Origin: Neospora caninum Liverpool
Taxonomy: Eukaryota > Apicomplexa > Conoidasida > Eucoccidiorida > Sarcocystidae
Direction of reading: 5' to 3'
DNA: 64,000 nt
Assembly (NCBI RefSeq): GCF_000208865.1
Contig: NC_018392.1
Coordinates: forward strand, 3,151,348 to 3,215,347
Below are positions 1 to 12,100 of the stretch, in pieces. The notes beneath the pieces are model-generated. The model ran no database searches, had not been told where the DNA came from, and saw only the letters and a program-made list of their open reading frames with translations. A program made the translations under genes and the position numbers. Each line of letters opens with the position of its first letter. The stretch's first letter is position 1.

Positions 1-703
1 CGGCTTCAGTCTTGCGGGGGGTCGTCTCCCGCCGTCAGCGCTTACAGACCTTCAGCGCGAAGGCAGCCACGGCGGTTGGAGAGTAAAAGCAGGCCGGAGT
101 AGGGAAACAGGAAGGAAAGCCACCGCAGTCGAATTTTTCTCTTGCGCGAATTCACCTGGGGGTTTTTGCCGTCCAGCAATTTCGGTCGATTCGAGTTTTG
201 AGACAAGTCGATGCCCCGAGGCCGCGATGCTGCTAACGCTTTGGTTCTCGAAAAAACCACACACAAAAATACGCGATGCGACATACCATAGAGAGACGAG
301 TGTTTTCATCGGTAAGCTTCTGTGTGGACGCTCGGCGGAGAAAGCGAGAAAACGGCGACGTGCGACGTTTGGGTGTATCTGCGCACTTTCGACTGTAGGT
401 ACACCTTCCTTGCAGAGCACCACCCGACAGAGAAGAAGGCGGGCATCACAATGAAGAAGCCGATGCAGGCAAAGTAAGCCGGTGGAAAGGAGACGGCTGA
501 TAGAGAGGGCCTTCAAAGTCTCAGTTCTTTGTTCCCGTGGCCGGTGTTTGGCATTTTGCCGGCGGCACTGCTTGCGCGGTTATAGCCCTCTTCACGTTTG
601 AACCTGTTCTTCAGTTTGGGTTCCCTCGGTTTTCCCCGCTCGTTCACTGTTCGGCTCTCTTGGCTTCCCCACGCTCACGCTCCTTTTCCGTTTCCGGGAT
701 CAG
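1..703. other. Left edge; unresolved 5' part of WLM protease gene
   Basis: No convincing exon could be fixed here. The WLM domain of the gene that follows begins too late in the exon at 704 to be complete, so one or more upstream exons must lie in this stretch or left of the window. Open frames on both strands are short, low in conserved motifs and interrupted by stops. Confidence 0.4.
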
Positions 704-2940
704 GCCTTTGAAGCCAGGCGACAGCCGCCCTGCGCTGGAACATCGGTCCCTGGCAACGATTCGACTTCGATTGAGGAAACGCGAAGATGTGGACGAACTC
801 ATCGCTCGCCCTACTCAGCTCGCCGTCTTCTTCCACGAACTCGCCCATCTTCGGTGAGAGATTCGCCTCCTGCCTCTTCGCCCTGTGATGTCTTCTCCTT
901 CGCCACGTCTCATCTCCAGAGGTAGTCAGTGTGCGCCTGCTTCGCGGTTCAGCAGTTCAGCGTTTCTTTCCCGTGTCTGTTTCGGTTCAGCGAACAAACA
1001 TTCCGAGAGATGCGCGCGTGTGGGGGGGCCAGCGGATGCCGACAGCGAGCGAGAGCAGAACGTTTTTTCACCCGTCTTTTCGGAAACTCTGATCTTTCGG
1101 TCCGTCCGAGACTCCTGTTCCTCGTGTGTTCTTGGCCGAAAAAAATCCGTTTCCACTTCAGGTCCAACCTCAGGTGAAGGTATCTAGTGGACTCTCCTAA
1201 TTTCGTCGAGGCGGGGGGTCTTGCCCCACTGTCTACGCATGGCTGCTGTCCCAGAAGAGACAGACTTGGGTCGCGATCGTCAGCTTCGCATGTGTGCTGT
1301 CTTCTTTCTTCAACAGGCACATGAACCACGGGAAAGAGTTTGCTCGATTTCTTCGAGACATCTTCAGCTTCGCCGCCTCCCGCGGGTTTGTCGAGCCGGT
1401 AGGTGACTTGCATTTATCCCCCCCTTCGTCTCACGGCGTGGTTCGCAAAAAACTTAGAAACCGTCCCTCGTTTTGCGCGTGTCTTCTTCACCCCGTTCTT
1501 CCTTCTCTGTTTGCCTGCGTCTCCGTCCTATTTCTGCGCGGCGGATCGAGTGTTGCCTCTCTCCACTAAGGTAGCCACTTTCAGGTCGAGACGTCTGATG
1601 TTTGCAGTGAAGCGATTGAGAAAGAGAAACGGGTTCACCTGGGTACGGAAAAACGCGGAAGACGCCGAGGCGGTGTGGTTGCGGCTCGCAAAGAGACAGT
1701 GGCGTTTGAAGAGCAACTTGCCTGCTTTCGAAAATGACTTCTGGCTGTCTGGACACCCTAGCCTGCGACAAGCCGTACAAGGATTGATTATGTCCATCTG
1801 TGCATTTAAGTTGGTGCTCGGTTATGTATTTTGCATTCCTCCACGTTTGTGAGCGTTTTTTGTGGTTGGCGGTCTCCGCACCCCGGTCTGCAGGGAATGG
1901 CTAACGAGTTGCCGTCGCCGTGGAAATGGGAACGGGAAGTTTTCGACCGCGCGGGGAACCTGACGAACGAGGAGATTGACGCGCTCTTCGAGCAGGACGA
2001 GAAAGCCTTGGAAGCTGCACATCTCCCGTGCTGCGCCGAGGGCCGGCCCTCCTCTTTGCCTCCCGGTGATACGGCTTCTGCGGAACCTTCGGGAAGCCTC
2101 CCTCAGGATGGTCTCGGCACCTTCTTGACGGAATCGGATGAGACGCTGGCGGCGCGCGCACCGTCTTCTTTTCCTTCTTCTTCATCTTCTCCTTCTTCTC
2201 TTTCTTCGTCGTCTCCGTCTCCGGGGTCTCCGGCAGCTCCTCTGGTTGGCGACGCAGCGAGAAGGGAAGAGCAGTGTGTCCCTGGAGAGCCGTCTGGAGC
2301 CTGCGACAAAGTGGCGAAAAAGGCGAACCTCGGACCTGCCGGCCAAGACTGTTGCCAAGGGAACCGCTCGGGATGCGCGAGGCCTCGAGGCGATCTTTCA
2401 ACGCACGAAAGGCGGGCACGATCCATGCGACCAGGACGGTTGTTGGCGTCTCCTGTGCGCAGCTCTGGCCAAGCCGAAAGGCGGGCAAATCCCACTCGCA
2501 GTTCAGAGGGCCTCGCGAGGCTCGATGCGGGTGCCGCTGGAGAGACAGAAGTCAGCTCTCGACGTTCAAGAACCGGAGGTCGGCACACGGAAGGAAGCGC
2601 ACTGAGGCGCGTCGTGAACGCTCCCGCGGATGGGGGTACACGCCAGGTGCTCGGCAGACTCCGCGGAAACGCATATGAGCCCGCAGCGTCTCCTAGGCCT
2701 CTGCTATCTCATCGATCTCAGGAAAGGAGACTGAAGGACCGTGGAGGTTCCCCTCCTCTGTCTTCGCCTTCGACAGCCTGCTCGTCGGCCTGTCCTTCCC
2801 AGGCTGCCTCGTCCTTTGACTGTTCTTCGTGTCTTTCCTCGCCCCCCTCCGCTTCTGAGTCTTCTCCGCCGGAGTCTCAAGCGACAGGCTGCGCTCGGAT
2901 GTTAGCCGAACAGGTCACAGGTGCGCTGGTGAGGCTCTAG
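704..2940 (+). CDS. WLM-domain zinc metalloprotease (Wss1-like), 5' incomplete
   Basis: WLM-family proteases such as yeast Wss1 cleave DNA-protein crosslinks and SUMO/ubiquitin-linked substrates in the nucleus. The exon 704-853 encodes the strand IRLRLR and then HELAHL. It splices (donor GTGAGA at 854, acceptor ending 1316) to an exon 1317-1398 beginning HMNHGKEF. Together they give HELAHLRHMNHGKEF, the WLM zinc site HExxHxxxxxH with the catalytic Glu. A third exon starts at 1585 (VETSDVCSEAIEKEKR). The last runs 1894-2940 and starts GMANELPSPWKWERE, then becomes Ser/Arg-rich and disordered. The donor near 1633-1643 is uncertain because GTACGG at 1643 gives the wrong phase for the last exon. 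The N-terminal part of the domain is not located. Family assignment is firm; substrate is inference. Confidence 0.78.
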
Positions 2941-5900
2941 AGGGATACCGAGGAAGAGACGCCTCGTCGCTGTCTTGTTCACACTTTTCTCGCTTCCACC
3001 AAATGTGGCGCTTTTGACGGGGGGAGGGAAGAGTGGGAGGATGTTCTCCAGCAGGCATCTCTTGTCGCGAAGTTTGGCGGCAGAACGAGATTGAGAATAC
3101 CCACTCAGCCAGAACTACCCAAGAACAAAAAATATGCCTGGAAAAGGCCAGGGGTTGGAATTAGGGTGAAATCGGACAGTTGCGTTGCCGTCGAAACATC
3201 GCCGACAAACCACAAACAGCAGTCGAAGAGACAGGAAGGCGAAGGGACAACCTCGAAGCGAGTGTATCGGCTTTTGAGAATCCGAAAAACGCTCTGCGTT
3301 TCGATGGGGTAGGAGCCGGCCTCGCCAAGCAGGAAGGACGGCAAAACAATTGGGGGATGAAGCAACCGGGGATTTGTTTTTCGTTCTGGGGATGGGAACA
3401 CAGTAACCGACAGTCGACAGCCATGGACACAGCGCTGTTGCTGAGGCCGCTTAAAGGAAACCCCTATATCGCAGGTCCCGAGCCGATCCGTCTCATCGCG
3501 TATTCGTCGCGCGTTGCGTCAGCGAAACATTTACGATGATTTTTCTTCCTGTGTCTCCTAGAAACGGTTCTCGAAAATGTTTTTCCGTCTCGTCTCCGGC
3601 TAAAGAAAACGAAAATCGGGGAGCGGTCGGCCGGGTTTTCACGTTTGACTGTCAGCATTCTTCGAGGGCGTTAAGCTATCTGAACGGGACTGCGGGTTCA
3701 GACCTTGAATCGCGATATTAGAAGACGGAGGTAAAGTGAGAGGGGCGACGGGGTGGGAGAGAAAAGACCTTTTTCCGTCTTCGTCTTACGTTGGGGGACG
3801 ACACAGACTGTTGGCATGAGACGGAGATTAGACACGCGAGACTCTGGGCGGAGGGTGGAACGGTGAAAAAGAACGGGAAGACGAAGGAGTGCGTTTCTTT
3901 TGGGGCTGAGAAAATGAAGATCGTGCGTGCGTGGCGTTGCCGCAACGCTTCGAATGAAGCAGAGAGCAGCGCGTGCTCACGAAAATTGAAACTGTTTTCA
4001 TTTTAACAAAGTTCTATTTTCGCTTGTCGCAGACGACAGTATAGAACGCTGCGAGACGGACCGGCTCTTGGTTCTCTCCCCGTTTTCTTGTATTCCTTCC
4101 GTCCCTTGATTACCGGTTTCTTTATTTTTCCTTTCATGATGCCAGCACCAGTAGGCTGGTGGAGCACTGTAAAGGTTGAGCCTCACGCGTACGTAGTTTG
4201 CCACAGGTTTGTACAAAACTAGGAATCCCATTTTATGATCTGTACGGGAGGGGAAATACCATACAGGAGAATCGACGCGCAACACAAAAACAGAAACGAT
4301 ATATGCATCTAGACCGGAGACATGAAGCCACGGCACAGAGAGAGGAAAGAATAAGTTACTGGACGGGAGTGAACGTAGCGCATTGGACTGGAACCACCTT
4401 CAGTGATACGTGCCCGGGGGAGCGAGGACCAAAACGTCCGAGAGAGGCGTTGTCTCCTGTGATGGAATCGATATCGAATCCTAGACCAGAACTCGAAAAA
4501 GGCTAGGCGGTGGCGTCTGAAGAGTAACGTGAGGCATAGCGAGACGGGGCGCACGCCAGAGACTGTTATAACGTTGATGAAAGAGAATAGCCTGAGGGCA
4601 GCAGGTACACAACTAGGCGGTGGGCCCAAAAAAAGCCGAGGGGAATGAGGGATTCTTAGTGGAAAGTAGAGAGAGTCGGATGCAGGAGTCAGACAATTTC
4701 AAAGAGCAGCGGGGAGGCAACACCAGTAGCCAGACGGGTTTTGAGGTGTCGAGAAACAAGCAGAGAGAGCGTGAAAGAGAACAGTGGGAAGAGTGCTGGC
4801 GAGAAGACGATGTTAATCTGAAGGAGTGACAAGGAACAAATGTGATAGCGAAAGCAAGAGACTGTGTGACAGCTAGGAACAGGAAATACTCTGAAGGTGG
4901 ATTCGGAAAGGGAGGTCAACTGGTCGTGGTGCTTCGGTCCTTTAATCAGTTTACTGGACTGCTTCTCAGGAATACAAAGGTTCATTTGCCTTCAGCTTCG
5001 AACACTCCGCAGCTGCTCTTTGTACTAAAGGACGTCTAAAACGGAAAAAGGCTCGACCGACCGAACGCGTGTCCACTGATAAGAGAACGAGTCTATTTAC
5101 CGTCAACTGCACAGCTTTGCCGCGACGAGACAATGATCGCGCGAGAGGCATCCAGTCGCCTGAAACGGCATTTTCCACTCCGGTCAAAATGCTTAAGCCA
5201 CACGGCACGGAAGCACGCGTTTCGTTCAGCATCCTAGAACGAAGAAAGTGCACCGACACTGTCGCTATCTCTCGATCTCGCAACGAACAGAGGCGAACCC
5301 ACAACTCAATGTAGAGGGTGCACAAAGAGGAAGAGGAGGCAGAGAGACAAGGTGGTTCGCCTCTCGACTACTGTCCGTTCCCCTCTGTCTACACATGATT
5401 TCCTTTCCGTTCCACGTCACCAAAACCGTAAACTTCCGTAAAGTCCCAGACTGGCGGCGGACCCCGTGTCTTCATGGATAAGGACATAGAATGGGTACTG
5501 ACGGCACTGTCGGTGGAGGTTTTCGCCCGTTTCTCCTTTGTTTTCTCGCAGATGGAAAAATACGGCACTCCCAGCAGGTAAGACGGGGAATCGAGTCACA
5601 ATGTGTCTCCAATATCTCGGCAAAGACAACGAGACACACCACAATAGACAAGAGAAGGAATTTTACCGGGGCCGTCTTCGCCGTGGAGAGATCAACGTGC
5701 CCTCTTTCTTCTGCCTTCCCCGTCTTTGCCATGTCTGTCTCTTTTCCTTCCTCTCTACCTACGTATCCCATCATCCCACAGTGCTCACTGAAGTGCTGCC
5801 CGCACAGGTGAGACACAGTTGGTTTTCGACGACGGTCCCTGCTCCACGTGCACCGCCGGAAAAAGAAGTTGGGGCGGACGCGGGCGCTTTGCACAGGAAA

Positions 5901-5969
5901 AACTCCGAAAAAAAGACTGTTGAGGAGTAAGAACACTGCAACAAGCATCACTTCTCTCAAGGCCACAAA
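2941..5969. other. Intergenic region, no supported gene
   Basis: About 3 kb between the WLM gene and the opposite-strand ORF at 5970-7457. Open frames here are under 170 codons, overlap on both strands and show no recognisable domain. One minus-strand frame (5472-5966) has a hydrophobic N-terminal stretch that mimics a signal peptide but is poorly supported. I see no RNA gene or long repeat. Confidence 0.5.
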
Positions 5970-7457
5970 CTATGTGTGCCGACTGGAGATCAACACGAGA
6001 TCTTCTACTTTCGGTCTTCTTTCTTTGAAGAGAGGATCTCCTATAAGTGAGACTTCATTGTCGTCGATGTGAGTAGCCCGGCAGCCCTGATATACATCAA
6101 AAGCGATTTTAAAGACGCCAAAAGTCTGGCGACCGTCATCCGCTCGGGTTTGTCCGACGCAGCATGCATCTGATGCAGTCCGACCCTCTTCGGTTCCTCG
6201 CTCTCGTCGCCGGGAGGAGCGCGTAGAGGATGTCCCTCCTTCGGAGCTCGACTGTGGGGAAAAGATCCCGCCACAGCTGCTGGAGCAGGGAGGGAAAACC
6301 TCAGCTTCTTCACTAAAGATTCCGTCTCTGTCAGGTGTATAGGGCTCTGGACGTCTTCCCTGCACGAACGTGGCGTACGCGTGGACGCTCCCTCTGCCTA
6401 TGTACGAGACTGTCGCCTCCTCGGAAAGGCCACCGCTTTCTTCTGCCGCTCGCCACCTTCCCGGTGATTGTGCCGGCTCTTCAGCACTACCGGATGCGGG
6501 CGCCAGGCGATTCGAAGGGATATGCATTTCGGTAGGTCTTGACGAGGCTGTATCGTGTGGGCATACCGAGGCTGCTGTCGGGCGAAGACCGTCTGCAGCA
6601 TTGATTGTGGACGCAGACATGGACAGTTTTGGAGACACCGACTCCGCGGGAATAGGAGTCAGCCAGAGCCCGGATGAGGTGGAGTGTCGGCAATCTCGCC
6701 CCTCCGTTGCAACAGCGTCGGAGACAGGCACTGCGTGCGGGAGGCTAGACGCAGCAGGAGGCGACGACGCATGGCTTTCAGGATGGCGGGACGAGAGGGG
6801 AACATTCAGAAAGTGCGCCTTTTCACAGAACGAGGCAGAGGAGGTATCAGGAGAGGTGGGCGGCGGTAGGCAGCTGTGGAAATCAGCCCGCGAGAGGCAT
6901 GATGAAAACGGGACTGTGCACGCAGGAGTTCCGACGGCGAACGGCTGAGCGCAAAGACAATGTCTGGGCAGAAACTCACAGGCAGAGAGAGGGGAGTTGG
7001 TTGCTTCGTGAGCGCTGGACTCGTTCGAAGAGGAAAGGTCTTCTTCACCGCCAGCCTGCGAAAGCAGACCCTCAGGCGTCTTGGATGGCGGGGCTCTGGC
7101 AGGTCGTCCGCAGGCTACGGGAAGCCAATCGTCGTCGGTATTTCGAAAAAACGATGATGGAAGTGTGCACGCGCTTGCATCTCCGGGCGGCGACTCCGCG
7201 ACGAGGAGCTCACCAAGGCCGTCCTGTCCCCGTCTCACGTCTGAGCAGCTGGCGAGACCGAAGGAAAGCCGCTGCAGCAACGAAGAAAAAAAACCTGCTT
7301 CAGTTATCCTCCTGCCGCCCCTGTCCCCGGTAGCAGTTCTGTGAACATGTTTTCTGACTGTTGAATCAGACGTCGCGCTATCCTGTGGAGCTCGACTAGT
7401 CGCTGGCGCGGGTTGTGAAACTGGACACGGCGGTACCGGCACAGACGGCTCCGCCAT
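5970..7457 (-). CDS. Hypothetical Ser/Pro-rich protein, possibly multi-exon
   Basis: An ATG-initiated open frame of 495 codons (MAEPSVPVPPCP...) on the minus strand. The composition is Ser, Ala and Pro rich with no recognised domain, typical of disordered coccidian proteins. The C-terminal 60 residues are less biased (FGVFKIAFDVYQGC then SLIGDPLFKERRPKVEDLVL) and may be the more conserved part. A possible splice donor (GTATAT) follows FKIAFD, so the annotated end could instead be intronic and further exons could lie to the left. It lies on the same strand as ADAT1, about 1.7 kb downstream of it. I do not recognise the protein. Confidence 0.42.
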   Translation of the reverse strand: MAEPSVPVPPCPVSQPAPATSRAPQDSATSDSTVRKHVHRTATGDRGGRRITEAGFFSSLLQRLSFGLASCSDVRRGQDGLGELLVAESPPGDASACTLPSSFFRNTDDDWLPVACGRPARAPPSKTPEGLLSQAGGEEDLSSSNESSAHEATNSPLSACEFLPRHCLCAQPFAVGTPACTVPFSSCLSRADFHSCLPPPTSPDTSSASFCEKAHFLNVPLSSRHPESHASSPPAASSLPHAVPVSDAVATEGRDCRHSTSSGLWLTPIPAESVSPKLSMSASTINAADGLRPTAASVCPHDTASSRPTEMHIPSNRLAPASGSAEEPAQSPGRWRAAEESGGLSEEATVSYIGRGSVHAYATFVQGRRPEPYTPDRDGIFSEEAEVFPPCSSSCGGIFSPQSSSEGGTSSTRSSRRRERGTEEGRTASDACCVGQTRADDGRQTFGVFKIAFDVYQGCRATHIDDNEVSLIGDPLFKERRPKVEDLVLISSRHT

Positions 7458-9141
7458 CGTTTCGCGGAAAAGACATTAGACAAGACGGAAACGGGATCTG
7501 CACATTCCGTAGGAATCAAACAGACATCAGAACCAGGGATGCGAAGCCATCCCGTCGCGGAACGTCTGCAGCTGGAATAGACAAAACCAAGTCCGTCCAC
7601 GGGAGTAGTACACCGCTTACCAGAAACCCGTTGAGTACAAGTGAAAAGGTCAATCGCAGAGCACGAATGGATGTTGAGTGTCGAGAAATGCACAGACCTT
7701 CTGCAGAGACTGGAATTCTACGCTTGATCTCAGCATTCACAGCAACGTGCTAGAAACAAAAACCCGAGACGCCGGAAGACCGAGCGGCCGATGAGTGTCG
7801 ACAGCTTTGTGCAAGATAGCACTTTGAGCTGTAGAAGAGGCCACAGCTGTCGCTCTTCAGCGCGGCGATGATCTGGGTATGGCTCAAATATATGCACTGA
7901 AACATCCAGGGCGGCTGTGGGTGCGTGTACCACTGCAATATTCGTTTTTCGTGTTGGAAGACTCAGGACGGGAAGTCCGTGGAACATCGGCAGCAAGCTG
8001 CGCATACCCCCAATGGGGGGAGCGGAGACACTCCTAGAACGCGTCCACTTCCGAAGCGCCCTCGCCTGCGTTTCCGATCAGAGACGGATCAAAAACTGCC
8101 CCCCCCAGCGCAACAGGTGATAAAAATAATCCTGTGAATCGTTGTCGGATCGGGTATGCTACCTGCATAGGTTCCTCTAAGCCGGAAACGGGTGCCTGGT
8201 CCAGCTGACATACGCGTTTCGCGGTCAGACAGAATAGAAAGATCGAGTGAGTTCAGGCTTTGCACAGGGTTGCCCTCATCTGGACATGTCTGAAGTCTGG
8301 GATGGGGGGGGGGGGGGGGGCGAGAATGCTGAGCGAACAAGAATGAAGCGACAGCAGGCTTCTGGTCCTGCTAATCTCGCTTTCGCAGTTGCACACGGTT
8401 TGGTGGACTGTGTGGTGTCGAATACGGACAGTTCATGCACAACAAAAGTCTTTTTCGCGCTCAGTTGTGTTCCTTTTATTCCCGGCTGCGGACAAAAGAA
8501 CAACCACGCCTGACCGGATGCCTAGCGTTTCACATTGGCCAAAATTCGGGTACTCCTCGGTCATCCTCGGTTGGGTCTCGCCACATGCGGTGAGGCGGTC
8601 GGGGACCGTAACACGAGGTAATTTATTGCGAGCTTCGAGGGACGAAACTGACTGCCCACGTCCTTCAGGATAAAACAATTCAAATGAACAGTCTTTTACG
8701 GAACATGCAAATCATGGAGCAGCGTCGTCCCTCTCAGTGGGAGAACACGGGGAATTAGAACACAATATCAAGTTCTTTGTCTGGAGCTTTGTTACGTTCC
8801 GCACAGTTGAAGGTAAAAGGTACGTTAGAGACTTATAGTAGCGTTGGAGTACATTGTTTCATTCGATTGTCCACGCTGTGCGACACGCTTCAAATGTTGG
8901 CCGTTTCATTACACATACCGAAACTTCACCCGTGTCCCGTTTCCCTTGAGATACGCTCCTGACTAAACACTGGAGAAGAAAAACATTAAAGACACTCGTG
9001 CGTATGCCCAGGTGAAACGGCACCACCTGTGCAGCGTGGTTACAGTTTCCACAGCGGCTGCGCGTTCTCCGGGTAAATCGATACGTCCATTTCCTTAGCG
9101 AGAATCTTGCGTTCACATTTTCGTTTTTGGTTTGTCGTCGC
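7458..9141. other. Intergenic region between two minus-strand genes
   Basis: Contains the presumed 3' UTR of ADAT1 and the upstream region of the 5970-7457 ORF. Apart from a 17-base G run at 8304-8320, I see only short overlapping open frames and no conserved motif. Confidence 0.5.
8304..8320. repeat. Poly-G homopolymer (17 G)
   Basis: An uninterrupted run of G in the intergenic region. Such tracts are common in coccidian intergenic DNA and are prone to length variation and sequencing error. Confidence 0.9.
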
Positions 9142-12100
9142 TCACCCTCGAGCATGGCACTGAGTCTCAGTCTCTGCGCTCGCATGCCGCTGTGTGCGCT
9201 GCGCATTACCGAAACCGTCTGTAAGACGCGTCGGAGGATCCAAACAAAAGTTCTCGACGATGAAGTCGAGTGGGTCGGCGGTGGAATCTGCTCTGGGCAT
9301 TGGCAACTGGAAGCTAGGGCCCTTTCGTTGCCAGCCGCCATCACAGGCTCGCCACTCTCCCTTCCTCTTTTGATATTCAACAGATAGAGCTTTCAGACTC
9401 CCGTACGTGATCGCGGAGCTTTCGGCTCCTTCCGCGACACTTGGCAATCTTTTCTCTTGCGTTGCGGCGACGGTTCTGCCGAAAGGGGCGTGCTCCAACC
9501 CCTGGCTACCCAACCCTCGTCTGCGGGCTTCGTCCAGCACTTTTCTCCCCGTTTCAACGACGTTTCGAGTAGCGAACAAAGACGTGCAATGTTCGAGTTC
9601 CTCCACTGCAGTCGCCAGAGCCGCCAAAGCGGTACCCAACAGCTTTGGCAAGTCCTCCGTCCTAAGTCTGGTCAGATGGAGATACATACGAGCCAGGTTA
9701 GCCTTGCAGAGATCGGAGTGAAAATAGCTACAATTTGCCGCCCGTTTCTGCACACTACGGTGCAAGAGACCACTGCGGCCAACCGTGACCTCGTGAAACG
9801 CTTTCAAAGAGGCAGCACGGCAAACGCAGACAGGCGTGTCCCGCTCGGCCTCTCTGTCGCTCGCCTCCCAACCGCCAGTCGACTCCGCTACGCCTGTCCC
9901 GTTCTCGCTTCCGGGCAACGCGTGCGGTGTGAGACAACCGGCGTGCGAAGCTGGAGGTGACAAACTTATTTTCTTATCTCCTGCGCCTGCGCGCTTATCT
10001 GGGGAAACGCAGTCGACGGCCACGTCCGACGCGAGCTCCGGCGCCACAGGAGAACGCGAAGAGCTGGTTCTCACCTGTTCGCAAGATCCAGTTTCACAAA
10101 GCGCCTTCGCTCGAGTGCAGCTTCTCTGACTGCGGTTTTGGCCGCGGGCGTGCTCTCGTTCTCTGGCCTCGGCGTCTCCCTGGAAAACGCGTTTCGGTCG
10201 CAGGTCAACGCGGGGCTTGGCAGGCATTCGGTGAGACTCCACGCTCGCCGACGCATCCTCAGACAGTCCAGCGCCCGTCGGACGGCTCGCGAGGGACAGA
10301 AGAGCCTCGTACCTACGCGGGAACTCACTGCTGGGCGGTCGATGCCACGCGATTGAGAGGCCAGACGACCGAACGGGAGGAAGCGAACACTTTCCTTCCC
10401 ATTCTTTCGTTTTGCGTTGCTTCTTGGAACAACTGGCGGCACTACTGAGACCTTTGGACGGTGCCGCCCGCCCCTCTGGGTTTTCCAGCGCTACCTCCAC
10501 TTTGCTGTCTGCAGGCGGAGTGTGACCAAGGAAACCCGATCGGTCTCGCATCGATGTGCTTCCATCACCTTGCCGTCCCTCACCATTCCTGGCCTCGGCT
10601 TCGTGCCTCTCCAGTTCGTGCGTCAACCGCCTCTCGCCTATCGTTTCTTTCCCGAGATTGTTGCCGTGTCTGTTGCCTGCCAGGCTCGCGTTCTTCCCCG
10701 CGCTTTCTCGTTTCTCTTCTCTGACTGCTTGCTGCCTCGCTTCCGGAGAGACAGCAAGTCTCTCGCCCGTGGTGACCAGTCGCCGTCTCTCCGCAGCTTC
10801 GCGCGATGCCGAAAAGAGAGTTGCGGCTGTCGTTTTAACTAGGCGAGGAACGTCCCGCCTGTGGAGACAGTAGCGTTGCGAATGCGGAAAGGGCTGGTCA
10901 AGACTTGCCTGCGGCTCTGCAGCGTGCCCGCGTCCAACGTCGTTGTCCCACGCGTGACGAAACAACAGCGACGACTCCAAGGCCGAAAGGGAGACGGACG
11001 GCTCGCCGATGGTGATGGCAAAAGGGAAGAGCGGGGATGTGAGACACGTGGAAAGCACTGCGCCTCCCCACCCTAGACAATTCCAACTCCAGATCTTATC
11101 GCTGCAACTGAGAGACAGCGATCGCAAGTGGCTAGGTAAATCACTGCGGCCTGCACGCGGAACACGACAAGAGGAACGCGAAGCGTCTGTGACCGAACCA
11201 AAAGAAAAGCGGAGCGACACAGGTGAACGGCGCGCGGAAGCGTATAAAGGCCAGACTCAAGTCTAACTTCAACAGAGAGGGAGCGATTCAGCCGCATACA
11301 CCATGCAGCAATCGCACACGAGAGGCTCGAGAAAAAAGAAGGGAAAGGTTTCTTTTCTTGAATCGAAACGCAGACGACACTCTCAAGCCAGGACACGCCG
11401 AGCAACAAAAAATCACCGTCAGAAGAACTCCGCACAGAGGAAGAGGTAGAAAAACACTCGCAACGCGAAGGCTCGGATTCTGCGAGTCGTACCCGGTTTG
11501 AAGCGGAGAAGGCCTCGCTTCTGAACAGAGAGGAGGTCTTTTCCCGAAGTCTGAAGGCTGGTCTTCTCGTCGACGCGTTCTTCAGCTGAGACTGGCTTGG
11601 CGCCCGTTGGCCGAAAACGGAAAGGGACTGAAGGAGACTGTCCTCTTTGCTCGTTCACCTTCCTCGCCTCACACAGCTTCTCACTTCCACTGTCTCTCAC
11701 AGGAAGCGTATCCCCCTCTTCGTTTTCCTTCCCTCTGCTGGCAACGCACTGGTTCCTCCCGCCTTTACCTGGCCCCTGAAACTCTCCTGGGCATCCTCCG
11801 CTTCCTTCCTCGCCTCCCGCTCTTTTCGCCGCTTCTGTCGCATGGCCTGCGGCATTTGCCTCTGCACTTCTCGCTGCGTTTCGTTCGTCGTGGGGGCCTT
11901 TGCCGACTGCCTGGGGCCTTCCGTGGATTGCCCCGCTTTTTTCTCCCCGTTCCTCGCCTTCTCCCTTCGCCTCCGCGTTCTGTCCCTCTCGCCCTTTGTC
12001 GCCTGCGTCTTTGCTTTCCTGTTCTTCGTCCCGCGGGGCGACAGCAGCATCTCCGCAGGGGGCCATGGAGGCATAGAAGTGCAGGCGCATGCCTTTCCGC

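Noticed and set aside
1643..1648. GTACGG donor for the third WLM exon
   Set aside because: Gives a frame with an immediate stop in the exon at 1894; a phase-0 donor near 1633 or an extra exon is needed.
5472..5966. Minus-strand ORF with signal-peptide-like start
   Set aside because: Starts at GTG, the hydrophobic stretch comes from T-rich, intron-like sequence, and no downstream domain follows.
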